Of a stretch of DNA of 64,000 bases, positions 1 through 9,046 are shown piece by piece (within the stretch, counting starts at the first letter, position 1; each line of letters begins with the position of its first letter). Made by a program: the position numbers and the translations under genes. The notes beneath the pieces were generated by a model. The model was given only the letters and a program-made list of their open reading frames with translations. It searched no databases and was not told the origin of the DNA. The stretch is from Micromonospora inositola (GTDB lineage: Bacteria > Actinomycetota > Actinomycetes > Mycobacteriales > Micromonosporaceae), in NCBI RefSeq assembly GCF_900090285.1, contig NZ_LT607754.1, positions 4,490,001 through 4,554,000 on the forward strand, written 5' to 3'.

Positions 1-1924
1 GCTTGCCGTCGGGGGCGTTGTTGTAGGAGACGGCGGCGTAGTAGTCCTTGCCGTGGTCGAGCCAGTCGTAGCGTTCCAGTTCGCTGGTTGCCGGCCGGTC
101 GGCGAACATGACGTGGTCGACGAGGATGTGCCCCCAGCCGCCGGAGTTGAAGTCGTTGATCTCCAGGTGGGCCCGCCGCCCGGCGAACTCACGCACGTCC
201 CAGCCCACCCAGTCCAGGCGTTCGCTGTCCTTCCCGGTGGCGGTCCGGACGACCTGGCCGTCCACGACGAGGTTGACCGCGGTTTCCACGGACCGGGGCA
301 GCACCGGTTCGTCGGTGGCCACGAGGTGGTCCACCAGCAGGTGCCCCCACCCGCCGGTGTTCTCGTCGACGATCCGCAGTTGGGCGGTGCGACCCCGGAA
401 CTCGGTCACGTCCCAACTGCGCCAGTTCATGAAGCCGGAGAAGTTGCCGGTGGCGGTGCGTACCACCCGGCCGTCCACCAGCAGCTCGACCACCGTACGG
501 CCGGTGCCGTCGTCGAGGTGGCCGCCGGCGCCGACGAGCAGGCTCAGGTGGTTCCGGTTGATCGTGAAGCCGGGTGAGGTCAGGGTGCCGGTCGTCGAGT
601 CGGCCTCGAAGAAGGTGGTGAGCAGCTTGTCGCCGACGTGGCCGCGCTCCGACCGGGCGGGACCGACCACCGGCGCGCGGTCGCGAAGCCCGCCGGTCGC
701 CGTCCACCCCGCCTGCTCGTACGTCTGCCCGTCGGGCAGCTCGAAGTCGATCACCGGCTCGGCCCCGCCCGGCACGAACTCGGTTGTCGTGCCGGGCAGG
801 TGCGGATGGGCGCCCCCGCCGACGAGGAGGTTCAGGTAGTCCTGGTCGAGGGTGAAGTCGGGGGAGACCATCCGCCCCTTGGGCGCGTCGAAGCCGAGGA
901 AGCTGTTGACCAGGGACCGGCCGCGGAAGCCGCTCACCTGCTGCTGTCCGGGCACCGTCCCTGGGTACGGGCGGGTGCCGAAGGGCCCGGGTCCCTGCGT
1001 CGGGTCGTTCTCGACCGTCCAGCCGGCGTAGTCGTCCTCGAAGTGGGCGAAGAGCGTTCCGGTCGGCGGCTCAGGGTCGCCGGCGACGACGTTGTCGGCG
1101 GTGAAGCGGGCGCCGTCCCAGTCGCCGATGAAGTACTGCGCGCCCGATCCGCCGGCCACCGCGCCCGGGTTCAGGTTGACCACCAGGACCCACCGGGTGT
1201 GCCGCGGGTCGCCGTCGACCGGCAGTTCGAACAGGTCCGGCACCTCCCAGACGCCGCCGACGGCGTTGGCCGGCCCGAAGTCGCTCAGGTGGGTCCAGTT
1301 CCGCAGGTCGGGGGAGCCGTAGAAGCTCACCTTGTGCTCGGTGGCCAGCACGGTCGCCATGGTCCACTGACCGGACCTGGTGTCCCAGAAGACCTTCGGG
1401 TCACGGAACTCCCGGGAGCCGAGGTCGAGCACCGGGTTCCCGGCGTACTTCGTCCAGGTGCGCCCCCGGTCGGTGCTGTACGCCAGCGACTGCGCCTGGA
1501 TGCCGGTGGCCGGGTACGAGCTGGTGTAGACGGCGACCATGGCCGGCGCGCCCGGGCGGCCGAAGCCGGAGGTGTTCCGCTCGTCGACGACGATCGACCC
1601 GGAGAAGATGTGCTCGTCGGCCGAGTAGGGGATGGCGAGCGGCAGCTCCTCCCAGTGCAGCAGGTCGCGGCTGACCGCGTGTCCCCACGACATGTTGCCC
1701 CACTGCGCGCCTTCGGGGTTGTACTGGAAGAACAGATGCCACTCGCCCTGGTACCACACCAGCCCGTTCGGATCGTTCAGCCAGTTCCGCTCCGGGCTGA
1801 AGTGGATCTGTGGTCGGTAGGCCTCGTCCCTGGTCGTGGTCGGCGCTCCGTGCGCGCCGGCGCCGGGCGTGGTCGCCACGAGAGTCGCGGCCGCGCAGGC
1901 GGCCAGACATCGGCGGATCCTCAT
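1..1924 (-). CDS. Secreted GH32 levanase/fructan hydrolase (C-terminus beyond window)
   Basis: A GH32 beta-fructosidase that should hydrolyse levan, inulin or sucrose-type fructosides outside the cell. The reading frame is open to base 1, so 641 residues are visible and the C-terminus lies to the left. ATG 1924 is chosen because GGAGG sits six bases upstream; an in-frame ATG at 1930 abuts that site. A signal peptide spans about residues 1-28. The three GH32 catalytic motifs are present: NDPNG (nucleophile about D51), FRDPK (about D175) and WEVPD (acid/base about E227). The propeller resumes near the window edge with DHGKDYYAA. Between EVPD and that point lies an insertion of about 320 residues made of duplicated, nested beta modules (see findings). 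It diverges from a fructose-type importer, which fits a fructan-use module. The substrate is inferred. Confidence 0.9.
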   Translation of the reverse strand, partial: MRIRRCLAACAAATLVATTPGAGAHGAPTTTRDEAYRPQIHFSPERNWLNDPNGLVWYQGEWHLFFQYNPEGAQWGNMSWGHAVSRDLLHWEELPLAIPYSADEHIFSGSIVVDERNTSGFGRPGAPAMVAVYTSSYPATGIQAQSLAYSTDRGRTWTKYAGNPVLDLGSREFRDPKVFWDTRSGQWTMATVLATEHKVSFYGSPDLRNWTHLSDFGPANAVGGVWEVPDLFELPVDGDPRHTRWVLVVNLNPGAVAGGSGAQYFIGDWDGARFTADNVVAGDPEPPTGTLFAHFEDDYAGWTVENDPTQGPGPFGTRPYPGTVPGQQQVSGFRGRSLVNSFLGFDAPKGRMVSPDFTLDQDYLNLLVGGGAHPHLPGTTTEFVPGGAEPVIDFELPDGQTYEQAGWTATGGLRDRAPVVGPARSERGHVGDKLLTTFFEADSTTGTLTSPGFTINRNHLSLLVGAGGHLDDGTGRTVVELLVDGRVVRTATGNFSGFMNWRSWDVTEFRGRTAQLRIVDENTGGWGHLLVDHLVATDEPVLPRSVETAVNLVVDGQVVRTATGKDSERLDWVGWDVREFAGRRAHLEINDFNSGGWGHILVDHVMFADRPATSELERYDWLDHGKDYYAAVSYNNAPDGK

Positions 1925-1990
1925 CCACATCCTCCGTCCATGGGGGACTTGCGTCGCCCGGTCCGGGTCCGGGCGTCTGCCGGTGGGCGA

Positions 1991-2019
1991 ATCCTGCGCG
2001 CGGCTGACATCGATGTCAA
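1991..2019 (-). promoter_or_regulatory. Candidate promoter and LacI-type operator for the GH32 gene
   Basis: On the minus strand TTGACA (2019-2014) and CAGGAT (1996-1991) are separated by 17 bases, a good vegetative promoter. The -35 box lies inside a perfect 14-base palindrome, TGACATCGATGTCA (2005-2018), which resembles actinobacterial LacI-family operators. A repressor bound here would block RNA polymerase. No LacI gene is visible in the window, so the regulator is presumably encoded elsewhere. Confidence 0.6.
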
Positions 2020-2103
2020 GAGTTACCTATGGATTACGTTCTGGTTAGAGAAAACCACCCGCCAACCCATTGACATCCCTCCTGTGCCGACCCGAAACTG
2101 CGT

Positions 2104-2117
2104 TGACATCGTTGTCA
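2104..2117. promoter_or_regulatory. Second LacI-type operator, before the fructose importer
   Basis: TGACATCGTTGTCA differs from the perfect palindrome at 2005-2018 by one base. It lies 43 bases before the binding-protein start. A TTGACA at 2070-2075, with GAAACT 18 bases further on, could be the rightward promoter, which would put this operator just downstream as a roadblock. Two near-identical palindromes 99 bases apart in a divergent region suggest one repressor controls both the enzyme and the importer, possibly by looping. Confidence 0.55.
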
Positions 2118-2160
2118 GACCGACCTCGGCCCGGCCGGGGGAGTCTTTGAGGGAGAACAC

Positions 2161-3246
2161 ATGATCCAGCGCATCGGCCGCCGCCGCGCGGCCCTGCTGG
2201 TGGCCGCCGCGGCGGCGACCGGCATGGTCGTCAGCGGGTGCGGCGACAGCTCGGGCGACGGCTCCGGCGACGGTGACAAGAGCATCGCCGTCTCGCTGAT
2301 CACCAAGAACTCCACGAACCCGTTCTTCGTGACCATGCAGCAGGGCGCGAAGAAGGCCGCCGAGGCGGAGGGCGTGAAGCTGACCGTCGCCGCCGGCAAG
2401 GAGGACGGCGACGAGGCCGGCCAGGTGCAGGCCATCGAGGACGCGATCGCCCGCGGCGACGAGGGCATCCTGATCACCCCGAACGGCCCCGGCGTGAACC
2501 CCGCGATCAAGAAGGCCAGGGACGCCGGGCTCTACGTCATCGCGCTGGACACCCCGCCCGACCCGGCGAACACCGTGGACATCACCTTCGCCACCGACAA
2601 CTTCAAGGCCGGTGAGCTGATCGGCAAGTGGACGGCGACCCAGCTCGCCGGCAAGCCGGCGACCATCGCCATGTTGGACCTGTTCAACGACAAGGTGGTC
2701 TCCGTCGACTACGACCGTGACCAGGGCTTCCTGACCGGCATGGGCATCGACACCGCCGACAAGAAGAAGAACGGCGACGAGGCGAAGACCGGCAGCTACT
2801 CCGGCGGCAGCTACACGATCGCCTGCAACGAACCGACCAACGGCGCCGAGGACGGCGGCCGGACGGCCATGGAGAACTGCCTGACCAAGAACCCCGACAT
2901 CAACGTCGTCTACACCATCAACGAGCCGGCCGCGGTCGGCGCGCACAAGGCGCTGCAGGCGGCGGGCAAGACCCAGGGCGTCCTGGTCGTCTCCGTCGAC
3001 GGGGGGTGCGACGGCGTACGGCAGGTCAAGGACGGCGTCATCGGCGCCACCTCTCAGCAGTACCCGCTGAAGATGGCCGAGCTCGGCGTGCAGGCGATCA
3101 AGAAGATCGCGAACGACGGGGAGAAGCCCAAGGTCTCCGAGGGCCTCGACTTCTTCGACACCGGTGTCACCCTGGTCACCGACAAGGCCGCCACCGGGGT
3201 CGACAGCATCACCAGCGCCGACGGCGCCCAGCGCTGCTGGGGCTGA
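2161..3246 (+). CDS. frcB: Fructose-type ABC importer, sugar-binding lipoprotein
   Basis: A periplasmic-binding-protein-like (type 1) lipoprotein of 361 residues that would capture a monosaccharide for a CUT2 (ribose/fructose type) ABC importer. The N-terminus has a charged start, a hydrophobic stretch and the lipobox VSGC at about residue 26, so it should be anchored to the outer face of the membrane. The mature part begins with the IAVSLITKNSTNPFF pattern typical of ribose/fructose binders and contains LDTPPD and SVDGG segments typical of the fold. It is first in an operon with a permease, an ATPase and a PfkB kinase, and diverges from a GH32 enzyme, which points to fructose; that specificity is inferred. 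A hairpin follows the gene. Confidence 0.85.
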   Translation: MIQRIGRRRAALLVAAAAATGMVVSGCGDSSGDGSGDGDKSIAVSLITKNSTNPFFVTMQQGAKKAAEAEGVKLTVAAGKEDGDEAGQVQAIEDAIARGDEGILITPNGPGVNPAIKKARDAGLYVIALDTPPDPANTVDITFATDNFKAGELIGKWTATQLAGKPATIAMLDLFNDKVVSVDYDRDQGFLTGMGIDTADKKKNGDEAKTGSYSGGSYTIACNEPTNGAEDGGRTAMENCLTKNPDINVVYTINEPAAVGAHKALQAAGKTQGVLVVSVDGGCDGVRQVKDGVIGATSQQYPLKMAELGVQAIKKIANDGEKPKVSEGLDFFDTGVTLVTDKAATGVDSITSADGAQRCWG

Positions 3247-3263
3247 GCCACCGCCGCCACGGC

Positions 3264-3298
3264 CGAGGGCCCGAGGCATCCTCCGCCCCGGGCCCTCG
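3264..3298 (+). terminator. Hairpin between binding-protein and permease genes
   Basis: CGAGGGCCC (3264-3272) pairs with GGGCCCTCG (3290-3298), with a further GAGG/CCTC pairing inside. No gene boundary suggests a separate promoter after it, so it is better read as a partial terminator or mRNA-stabilising hairpin that would leave the binding protein in excess. A similar hairpin sits at the same place in the second importer operon (8954-8985). Confidence 0.5.
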
Positions 3299-3344
3299 AC
3301 CGGGCAGTTCGTCCGCCACCGCCGACCTCGGCAGGGAGCCCGCG

Positions 3345-4369
3345 ATGACCACCACCACACCACCGACCACCGCCGCGCAGCAGTTCGCGCTGCGCCGGCA
3401 CTCGCCACTGCAACGCGTTCAGCACCTGCTGCACGGGCACCCCGCGATCAGCCCGTTCCTCGTGCTGGTCATCTCGTTCGTCATCTTCTCCACCCTCAAC
3501 CCGCGCTTCGCCTCGCCGAACTCGCTGTCGCTCGTCCTGCAGCAGGTGGCCGTCATCGGCGCGCTCGCCGTCGGGCAGACACTGATCATCCTGACCGCCG
3601 GCATCGACCTGTCCGTCGGCGCCATCGCCATCCTGGCCATGATGCTCGCGGCGAAGCTGGCCGAGGGCCAGGGGCTGTCCGGTGGCCTCGCCATCGCGCT
3701 GGCCGTCGCGGTCGGCGCCGCGGCGGGTGCGCTCAACGGCGCGCTGGTGACCCGGCTGAAACTGCCGCCCTTCATCGTCACGCTCGGCACGCTCAGCGTC
3801 TTCACCGCCATCGGGCTTCTCTACTCCGAGGGCCAGAGCGTCCAGGCCACCGACCTGCCCGCGGTGCTCAGCTGGACCGGCGAGTCCTTCCCGGTGGGCC
3901 GGTTCCGGATCACCGTGGGCGTGGTCGCCGTCGTCCTGCTCTACCTCGCGGTGGGCTTCGCCCTGGCCAAGACCGCCTGGGGACGACACGTCTACGCGGT
4001 CGGTGACGACAAGGAGGCCGCCCGGCTCGCCGGCATCCGGGTCGACCGGGTCCTGCTGAGCGTGTACGTCGCCGCCGGCGCCATCTACGGCATCACCGCC
4101 TGGATCCTGATCGGCCGGGCCGGCGCGGCCAGCCCGAACGCCATCACCGACGCCAACCTGGAGAGCATCACCGCCGTCGTCATCGGTGGCACCAGCCTCT
4201 TCGGCGGCCGCGGCGCGGTGCTCGGCACCCTGCTCGGCGCGCTGATCGTCGGCTTCTTCCGCAGCGGCCTCTCCCTCGCCGGGGTCGACGACCAGTACCG
4301 CGTACTCGCCGTCGGCCTGCTGGTGATCCTCGCCGTGGCCGTGGACCAGTGGATCAGGAAGGTGAGGTC

Positions 4370-4373
<4 letters not shown>
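3345..4373 (+). CDS. frcC: Fructose-type ABC importer, permease
   Basis: A CUT2-family membrane permease of 342 residues with about eight to ten hydrophobic segments. It has the family pattern ILTAGIDLSVGA after the second helix group and VIGGTSLFGGRG near the C-terminus, the loop that contacts the ATPase. The reading frame is open far upstream, but ATG 3345 is preceded by GGGAG and gives the usual family length. The stop codon overlaps the start of the ATPase gene (ATGA at 4370-4373), so the two are translationally coupled. With its neighbours it would form the membrane channel for the sugar caught by the upstream lipoprotein. Confidence 0.85.
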
Positions 4374-5212
<839 letters not shown>

Positions 5213-5260
5213 CGCCGCCGCGGACGTGACCGGGCGGTCCAGGCCCGGGAGAGGAAGATT

Positions 5261-6202
5261 GTGATCACGGTTGTCGGCGAGAGTCTGGTGGATCTGATCG
5301 AGGATCCGTCGGGCGAGGCGGTCGCCCATCCAGGGGGCAGCCCGGCGAACGTGGCCGTGGCGCTCGCCCGCCTCGGTCAGCCCACCACCCTGCTCACCCA
5401 GCTCGGTGCCGACGCGCACGGGCGGCTGCTCCGCGCCCACCTGGCCGGCAGCGGCGTACGGCTCGATCCGGCGTCGGTGCCGGACCTGCCGAGCACGAGC
5501 GTGGCCCGGACCCGGGTGGGCGCGGACGGGCAGGCCCGGTACGACTTCGACATCGCCTGGCGGTCCTTTCCGGACCGCGCGGGTGTCGGGTCAGGGAGCC
5601 GCTGCCTGCACACCGGCTCGCTCGCCACGGTCCTCGAACCGGGCGCCGACGACGTGCTGGCGCTGGTCCGGGGCCGGCGGGCGACCACGATGATCAGCTA
5701 CGACCCGAACTGCCGGCCCGCCCTGATGGGCGACCGGACCAAGGCCCGGTGCCGGGTCGAGGAGCTGGTGGCGGTCAGTGACGTCGTCAAGGTCAGCCTG
5801 GAGGACCTGGCCTGGCTCTATCCGGGCCGCGGGTACGAGGAGCTGGGGCGGGAGTGGCTGGCGCCGGGCGCCTCCGTCGTGGTGGTCACCCGCGGCGACG
5901 GCGGGGCCTGGGCGGTGGCCCGGTCCGGCGCGGTGCGGGTGGACGCCCGACCGGTGCGGGTGGCGGACACCGTCGGCGCGGGTGACGCGTTCACGGCCGG
6001 GCTGCTGGCCGGGCTGGCGCGGCGGGACCTGCTCGGCGCCGCGCGGCGGGCCGCGCTCGGGGCCGTCGGCCGCGACGTGCTCGCCGCCGTGCTGGCCGAG
6101 GCGGCCCACGTCGCCGCCCTGACCTGCACCCGGCGCGGGGCCGAACCGCCGACCCGGGCCGAGCTGGCCGCCGATCTGGCTGATGCCCGGCGGGCGACCT
6201 GA
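5261..6202 (+). CDS. PfkB-family sugar kinase, probable fructokinase
   Basis: A cytoplasmic ribokinase/PfkB-fold kinase of 313 residues that would phosphorylate the imported sugar. It begins with the family pattern VVGESLVDLIE, has the substrate-loop motif GGSPANVAVALARLG at about residues 27-41, and carries the catalytic anion-hole motif DTVGAGDAF at about residues 237-245. The start is GTG 5261 after GAGAGGAAG. It lies 48 bases after the ATPase gene and is probably the last gene of the operon. With a GH32 enzyme and fructose-type importer alongside, fructose is the likely substrate; other ketohexoses are possible. Confidence 0.8.
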   Translation: MITVVGESLVDLIEDPSGEAVAHPGGSPANVAVALARLGQPTTLLTQLGADAHGRLLRAHLAGSGVRLDPASVPDLPSTSVARTRVGADGQARYDFDIAWRSFPDRAGVGSGSRCLHTGSLATVLEPGADDVLALVRGRRATTMISYDPNCRPALMGDRTKARCRVEELVAVSDVVKVSLEDLAWLYPGRGYEELGREWLAPGASVVVVTRGDGGAWAVARSGAVRVDARPVRVADTVGAGDAFTAGLLAGLARRDLLGAARRAALGAVGRDVLAAVLAEAAHVAALTCTRRGAEPPTRAELAADLADARRAT

Positions 6203-6253
6203 TCGGCAGGGTCACGGTTCCGGCGCCGTGCCGCGGTCCGTCACAATGGACGG

Positions 6254-6505
6254 ATGGTTGCCTGGGAGTACGCGTTGCTGGTCCGTCGCTATCAGGGGCA
6301 GGGCCGCAACTTCCATGTCTCGTTCGTCTGGTACGCCCCCGACGGGTCACGCACCGACATCACCGCGTACGCCGACACCGCGATCGCGCACCTCAACCGC
6401 GCCGGCCGGGAGGGCTGGGAGCTGGTCTCCGCCGCCGAGGACGTGAACAACGTGCAGGGCAGCACCGAGGTGCACCGCTACCACCTCAAGCGCCCGCTCG
6501 CCTGA
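6254..6505 (+). CDS. Small DUF4177-like protein
   Basis: An 83-residue cytoplasmic protein. It has the small alpha/beta layout of the DUF4177 family: an N-terminal strand with WEYALLV, a central helix in LNRAGREGWELVS with the characteristic GWE, and a closing strand ending in HRYHLKRP. The function of this family is unknown. It starts 51 bases after the kinase gene and could be read with it, but nothing links it to sugar use. It faces the DeoR-type regulator gene, with a hairpin between them. Confidence 0.6.
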   Translation: MVAWEYALLVRRYQGQGRNFHVSFVWYAPDGSRTDITAYADTAIAHLNRAGREGWELVSAAEDVNNVQGSTEVHRYHLKRPLA

Positions 6506-6558
6506 GGCCCGGACGGGTGCCTGACGCCGGCCGTCCGCCGTCCACCCGGCGTTGCTGC

Positions 6559-6594
6559 CGGCTGACGTCCTGCCCTGCGGCGGTAGGTCAGCCG
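6559..6594. terminator. Hairpin between convergent genes
   Basis: CGGCTGAC (6559-6566) pairs with GTCAGCCG (6587-6594), in the gap between the rightward DUF4177-like gene and the leftward DeoR-type gene. It is the most likely transcription terminator for one or both. Confidence 0.45.
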
Positions 6595-6619
6595 ATAACC
6601 ACCCACCGGGCCGTCCGCC

Positions 6620-7441
6620 TCAGGCGGTTCGAGTAGCGATCTTGAGGGGGACGCCCTGCGCCCGGAGTGGGGCGAGCTGGGATTCGTCCGCGCCGGCATC
6701 GACGATGACCAGGTCGAACGCGGTCAGCGGCGCGAGTTGGTGCAGCCCGTTCTTGGTGAACTTGCTGTGGTCGATGAGGAGGACCCGACGGTTGGCGGCC
6801 TCCATGAGCGCCCGCTTGACGGCCACCGTCTCCTGTGACTGGTGGTAGCAGTGTCCGTCGGTGACCGCGGTCGTGGACATGAACAGGACGTCGGCCCGCA
6901 GTGACCGGATGGCCTCGGTGGTCTGCATGCCGAGGAACGCGTCGTACGCCGGGTAGTAGGCGCCGCCGAGACCGATGAGGTCAACCCCCGGCTCACCGGC
7001 GAGCAGCTTCAGCACGGCCAGGAAGTTGCTGATGACGGTCAGCGGGCCGCGGCTCGGCAGCAGCTCCGCGACCGCCAGCCCGGTGGTGCTCTCATCGATC
7101 ATGATGGCGGCGCCCGGGGTGACGAGTTCGAGCGCCGCGAGGGCGAGGTCCCGCTTCTCGGCGGCCATCGCCTGCACCCGGTGGCGTACGTCGCCGTGGT
7201 GGACGGCCGAGGGTTGTGCGGTGGCGCCGCCGCGTACCTTGCGTAGCCAGCCCTCGCTCTGCAGCACGTCGAGATCGCGGTGGATGGTCATCAGGCTCAC
7301 GCCCTGCGCCTCGGCGAGGTCTTCGATCTTGACGAAGCCCTCGTCGATGACCCGCCGACGGATCTGCTCGCGCCGCTCGCGTGGGCTCGGCGGCGGGGCC
7401 GCCTCAGGCAAGGGGTTGACGCTGGCGACATCGTGGGCCAC
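6620..7441 (-). CDS. DeoR-family transcriptional repressor
   Basis: A sugar-phosphate-sensing DeoR-type repressor of 273 residues. The N-terminal helix-turn-helix includes RREQIRRRVIDEGFVKIEDLAE, and the following SLMTIHRDLDVLQSEG is the recognition-helix signature of the family. The C-terminal DeoRC sensor domain shows VISNFLAV and a central GGAYYPAYDAFLG region. GTG 7441 is chosen because AGGAGG lies seven bases upstream; the upstream in-frame extension has no ribosome site. It diverges from the second sugar importer operon, so it most likely represses that operon and perhaps itself from the palindromes in between. The inducer, presumably a phosphorylated product of the kinases, is unknown. 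Confidence 0.85.
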   Translation of the reverse strand: MAHDVASVNPLPEAAPPPSPRERREQIRRRVIDEGFVKIEDLAEAQGVSLMTIHRDLDVLQSEGWLRKVRGGATAQPSAVHHGDVRHRVQAMAAEKRDLALAALELVTPGAAIMIDESTTGLAVAELLPSRGPLTVISNFLAVLKLLAGEPGVDLIGLGGAYYPAYDAFLGMQTTEAIRSLRADVLFMSTTAVTDGHCYHQSQETVAVKRALMEAANRRVLLIDHSKFTKNGLHQLAPLTAFDLVIVDAGADESQLAPLRAQGVPLKIATRTA

Positions 7442-7567
7442 CGGGCTGCCTCCTGTCGTGGGTGCCGGGCAGTCCTGTCCGGGCGGTGCCGGGATCGGGT
7501 CGGCTCCGGTGGGCGCATGCCGCAACCCACCGCGTCCGCCTCCGGCGCTTCGGGCGACGCTCTGCGT

Positions 7568-7586
7568 AACATCACCGTGTGATGTT
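7568..7586. promoter_or_regulatory. Perfect 8+3+8 palindrome, candidate DeoR operator
   Basis: AACATCAC and GTGATGTT are perfect inverted repeats around a CGT centre. The site lies in the 422-base divergent gap between the repressor gene and the importer operon, which has no credible gene. A TGTT...AACA pair (7583-7598) overlaps its right arm. A DeoR-type dimer bound here would be well placed to control the leftward gene. Confidence 0.55.
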
Positions 7587-7665
7587 GCTGAGAAGATAAC
7601 ACGCCGGCTGGGGTGCATGCGTGCGCCCGGATCCGCCGCACTGCGCCCGGGTTTGGTCGCCGAAT

Positions 7666-7703
7666 ATCACAGGCACGTTGTGATTTATTTCAGATGCTTG
7701 ACA
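7666..7703 (+). promoter_or_regulatory. Second operator-like site and -35 box of the importer operon
   Basis: ATCACA (7666-7671) and TGTGAT (7679-7684) form an inverted repeat with the same ATCAC/GTGAT half-sites as the palindrome at 7568-7586 but wider spacing. TTGACA follows at 7698-7703 and is the best -35 box for the rightward operon; a convincing -10 box is not visible. Repeated half-sites on both flanks fit cooperative repression. Confidence 0.4.
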
Positions 7704-7863
7704 TCTTGGAGGTCGCTGGTGTTTGGTTCGTAACACGAGCGACCCTCGTCGTCACGGACTGCCCGACGGTCTTGTCGGACCGTTCGGGATGGCAGCCGAC
7801 GCTGGCACGCACCCACCACCCCCGAACGACCGGGGTGCGGCCGGAACACCTGAGGAGTGCGTC

Positions 7864-8946
7864 ATGAAGAGAATCCCCCTGCGGGCACTCGTCGCCGTTG
7901 CCGCGACGCTGCTCGCCGCCCCGTCCCTCGCCGCCTGTGCCTCCACCGACGACACCGGTGGCGGTTCCGGCAAGGGCGCGGAGAACGCGAAGATCGCGTT
8001 CCTGATGCCGGACATCGCCTCGACTCGCTACGAGCAGTACGACGCTCCGCTGTTCAAGGCGAAGATCAAGGAGCTCTGCCCCAAGTGCGAGGTGCTCTAT
8101 CAGAACGCCGGAGCTGACGCGTCGAAGCAGCAGCAGCAGGCCAACTCCGTCCTCGCCCAGGGCGTCAAGGCGATCGTTCTCGACCCCGTCGACTCGGCCG
8201 CCGCCGCCACGATCGTCAAGTCGGCGCAGGCGCAGAAGGTTCCTGTCATCGCCTACGACCGGCCCATCCCGGGCGCGAAGGCCGACTACTACGTCTCCTT
8301 CGACAACGAGAAGATCGGGTCTCTCATCGCGCAGTCCCTGGTGGACCACCTCAAGGAGACCAACGCGCAGGGCGGCATCCTGGAGGTCAACGGCTCGCCC
8401 ACCGACGCCGCTGCGGGCCTGATCAAGAAGGGCATCCACTCCGCAGTCGACCCGAGCGGATTCAAGCTGCTGGCCGAGTACGACACCCCGGGCTGGCAGC
8501 CGAGCAAGGCACAGGAGTGGGTGAGCGGACAGATCACGCAGTTCCCGGGCCAGGTCGCCGGCGTGGTGGCCGCCAACGACGGCACCGGAGGCGGCGCGAT
8601 CGCGGCGTTCAAGGCCGCTGGCGCGAAGGTCCCGCCGGTGACCGGCAACGACGCGGAGCTGGCGGCGATCCAGCGCATCATCGCCGGTGACCAGTACAAC
8701 ACGATCTCGAAGCCGATCAAGATTGTGGCGGAGGCGGCCGCGGACATCGCGTACAAGTTCGTCCAGGGCACGCCGCCGGCGGGCGAGACCACCCTCTTCG
8801 ACACCCCGTCGAAGCTCTTCACCCCGACGGTCGTAACGCAGAAGAACGTCGCCGAGGTGATGTTCGGTCCGGACGGCGCGCTGAAGGCAGCCGACGTCTG
8901 CACCGCGGAGTACAAGGCCGCCTGCGACAAGCTCGGCATCAAGTAG
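7864..8946 (+). CDS. Xylose/ribose-type ABC importer, sugar-binding lipoprotein
   Basis: A type 1 periplasmic-binding-like lipoprotein of 360 residues that delivers a sugar or polyol to the importer encoded downstream. The N-terminus has a signal peptide and a lipobox LAAC at about residue 24. The mature part starts IAFLMPD and has the PVIAYDRPI and AANDGTGGG segments characteristic of xylose-binding (XylF) types. ATG 7864 follows GAGGAG. It is the first gene of a long operon diverging from the DeoR-type repressor. Sequence alone does not give the ligand; resemblance to XylF suggests a pentose, pentitol or related compound. Confidence 0.85.
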   Translation: MKRIPLRALVAVAATLLAAPSLAACASTDDTGGGSGKGAENAKIAFLMPDIASTRYEQYDAPLFKAKIKELCPKCEVLYQNAGADASKQQQQANSVLAQGVKAIVLDPVDSAAAATIVKSAQAQKVPVIAYDRPIPGAKADYYVSFDNEKIGSLIAQSLVDHLKETNAQGGILEVNGSPTDAAAGLIKKGIHSAVDPSGFKLLAEYDTPGWQPSKAQEWVSGQITQFPGQVAGVVAANDGTGGGAIAAFKAAGAKVPPVTGNDAELAAIQRIIAGDQYNTISKPIKIVAEAAADIAYKFVQGTPPAGETTLFDTPSKLFTPTVVTQKNVAEVMFGPDGALKAADVCTAEYKAACDKLGIK

Positions 8947-8953
8947 CCGGTCC

Positions 8954-8985
8954 CAGCCCCTCGTCGCCACGGTGACGAGGGGCTG
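8954..8985 (+). terminator. Hairpin between binding-protein and ATPase genes
   Basis: CAGCCCCTCGTC (8954-8965) pairs perfectly with GACGAGGGGCTG (8974-8985) just after the binding-protein stop codon. As in the first importer operon, this is probably a partial terminator or a 3' mRNA stabiliser that raises binding protein above the membrane parts. Confidence 0.55.
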
Positions 8986-9046
8986 GATCCCGCACTACCG
9001 CCCCGCCCCGCGGAGCCACCGTCCCACCAGTCCCCGAAGGACCGCC

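Noticed and set aside
53..2164. Long forward-strand open frames over the GH32 gene
   Set aside because: They lie antisense to a gene with all GH32 catalytic motifs; long shadow frames are expected in such GC-rich DNA.
2023..3408. 461-codon leftward frame over the binding-protein gene
   Set aside because: It is the antisense shadow of a lipoprotein gene with a clear lipobox and family motifs, and its own translation shows no domain.
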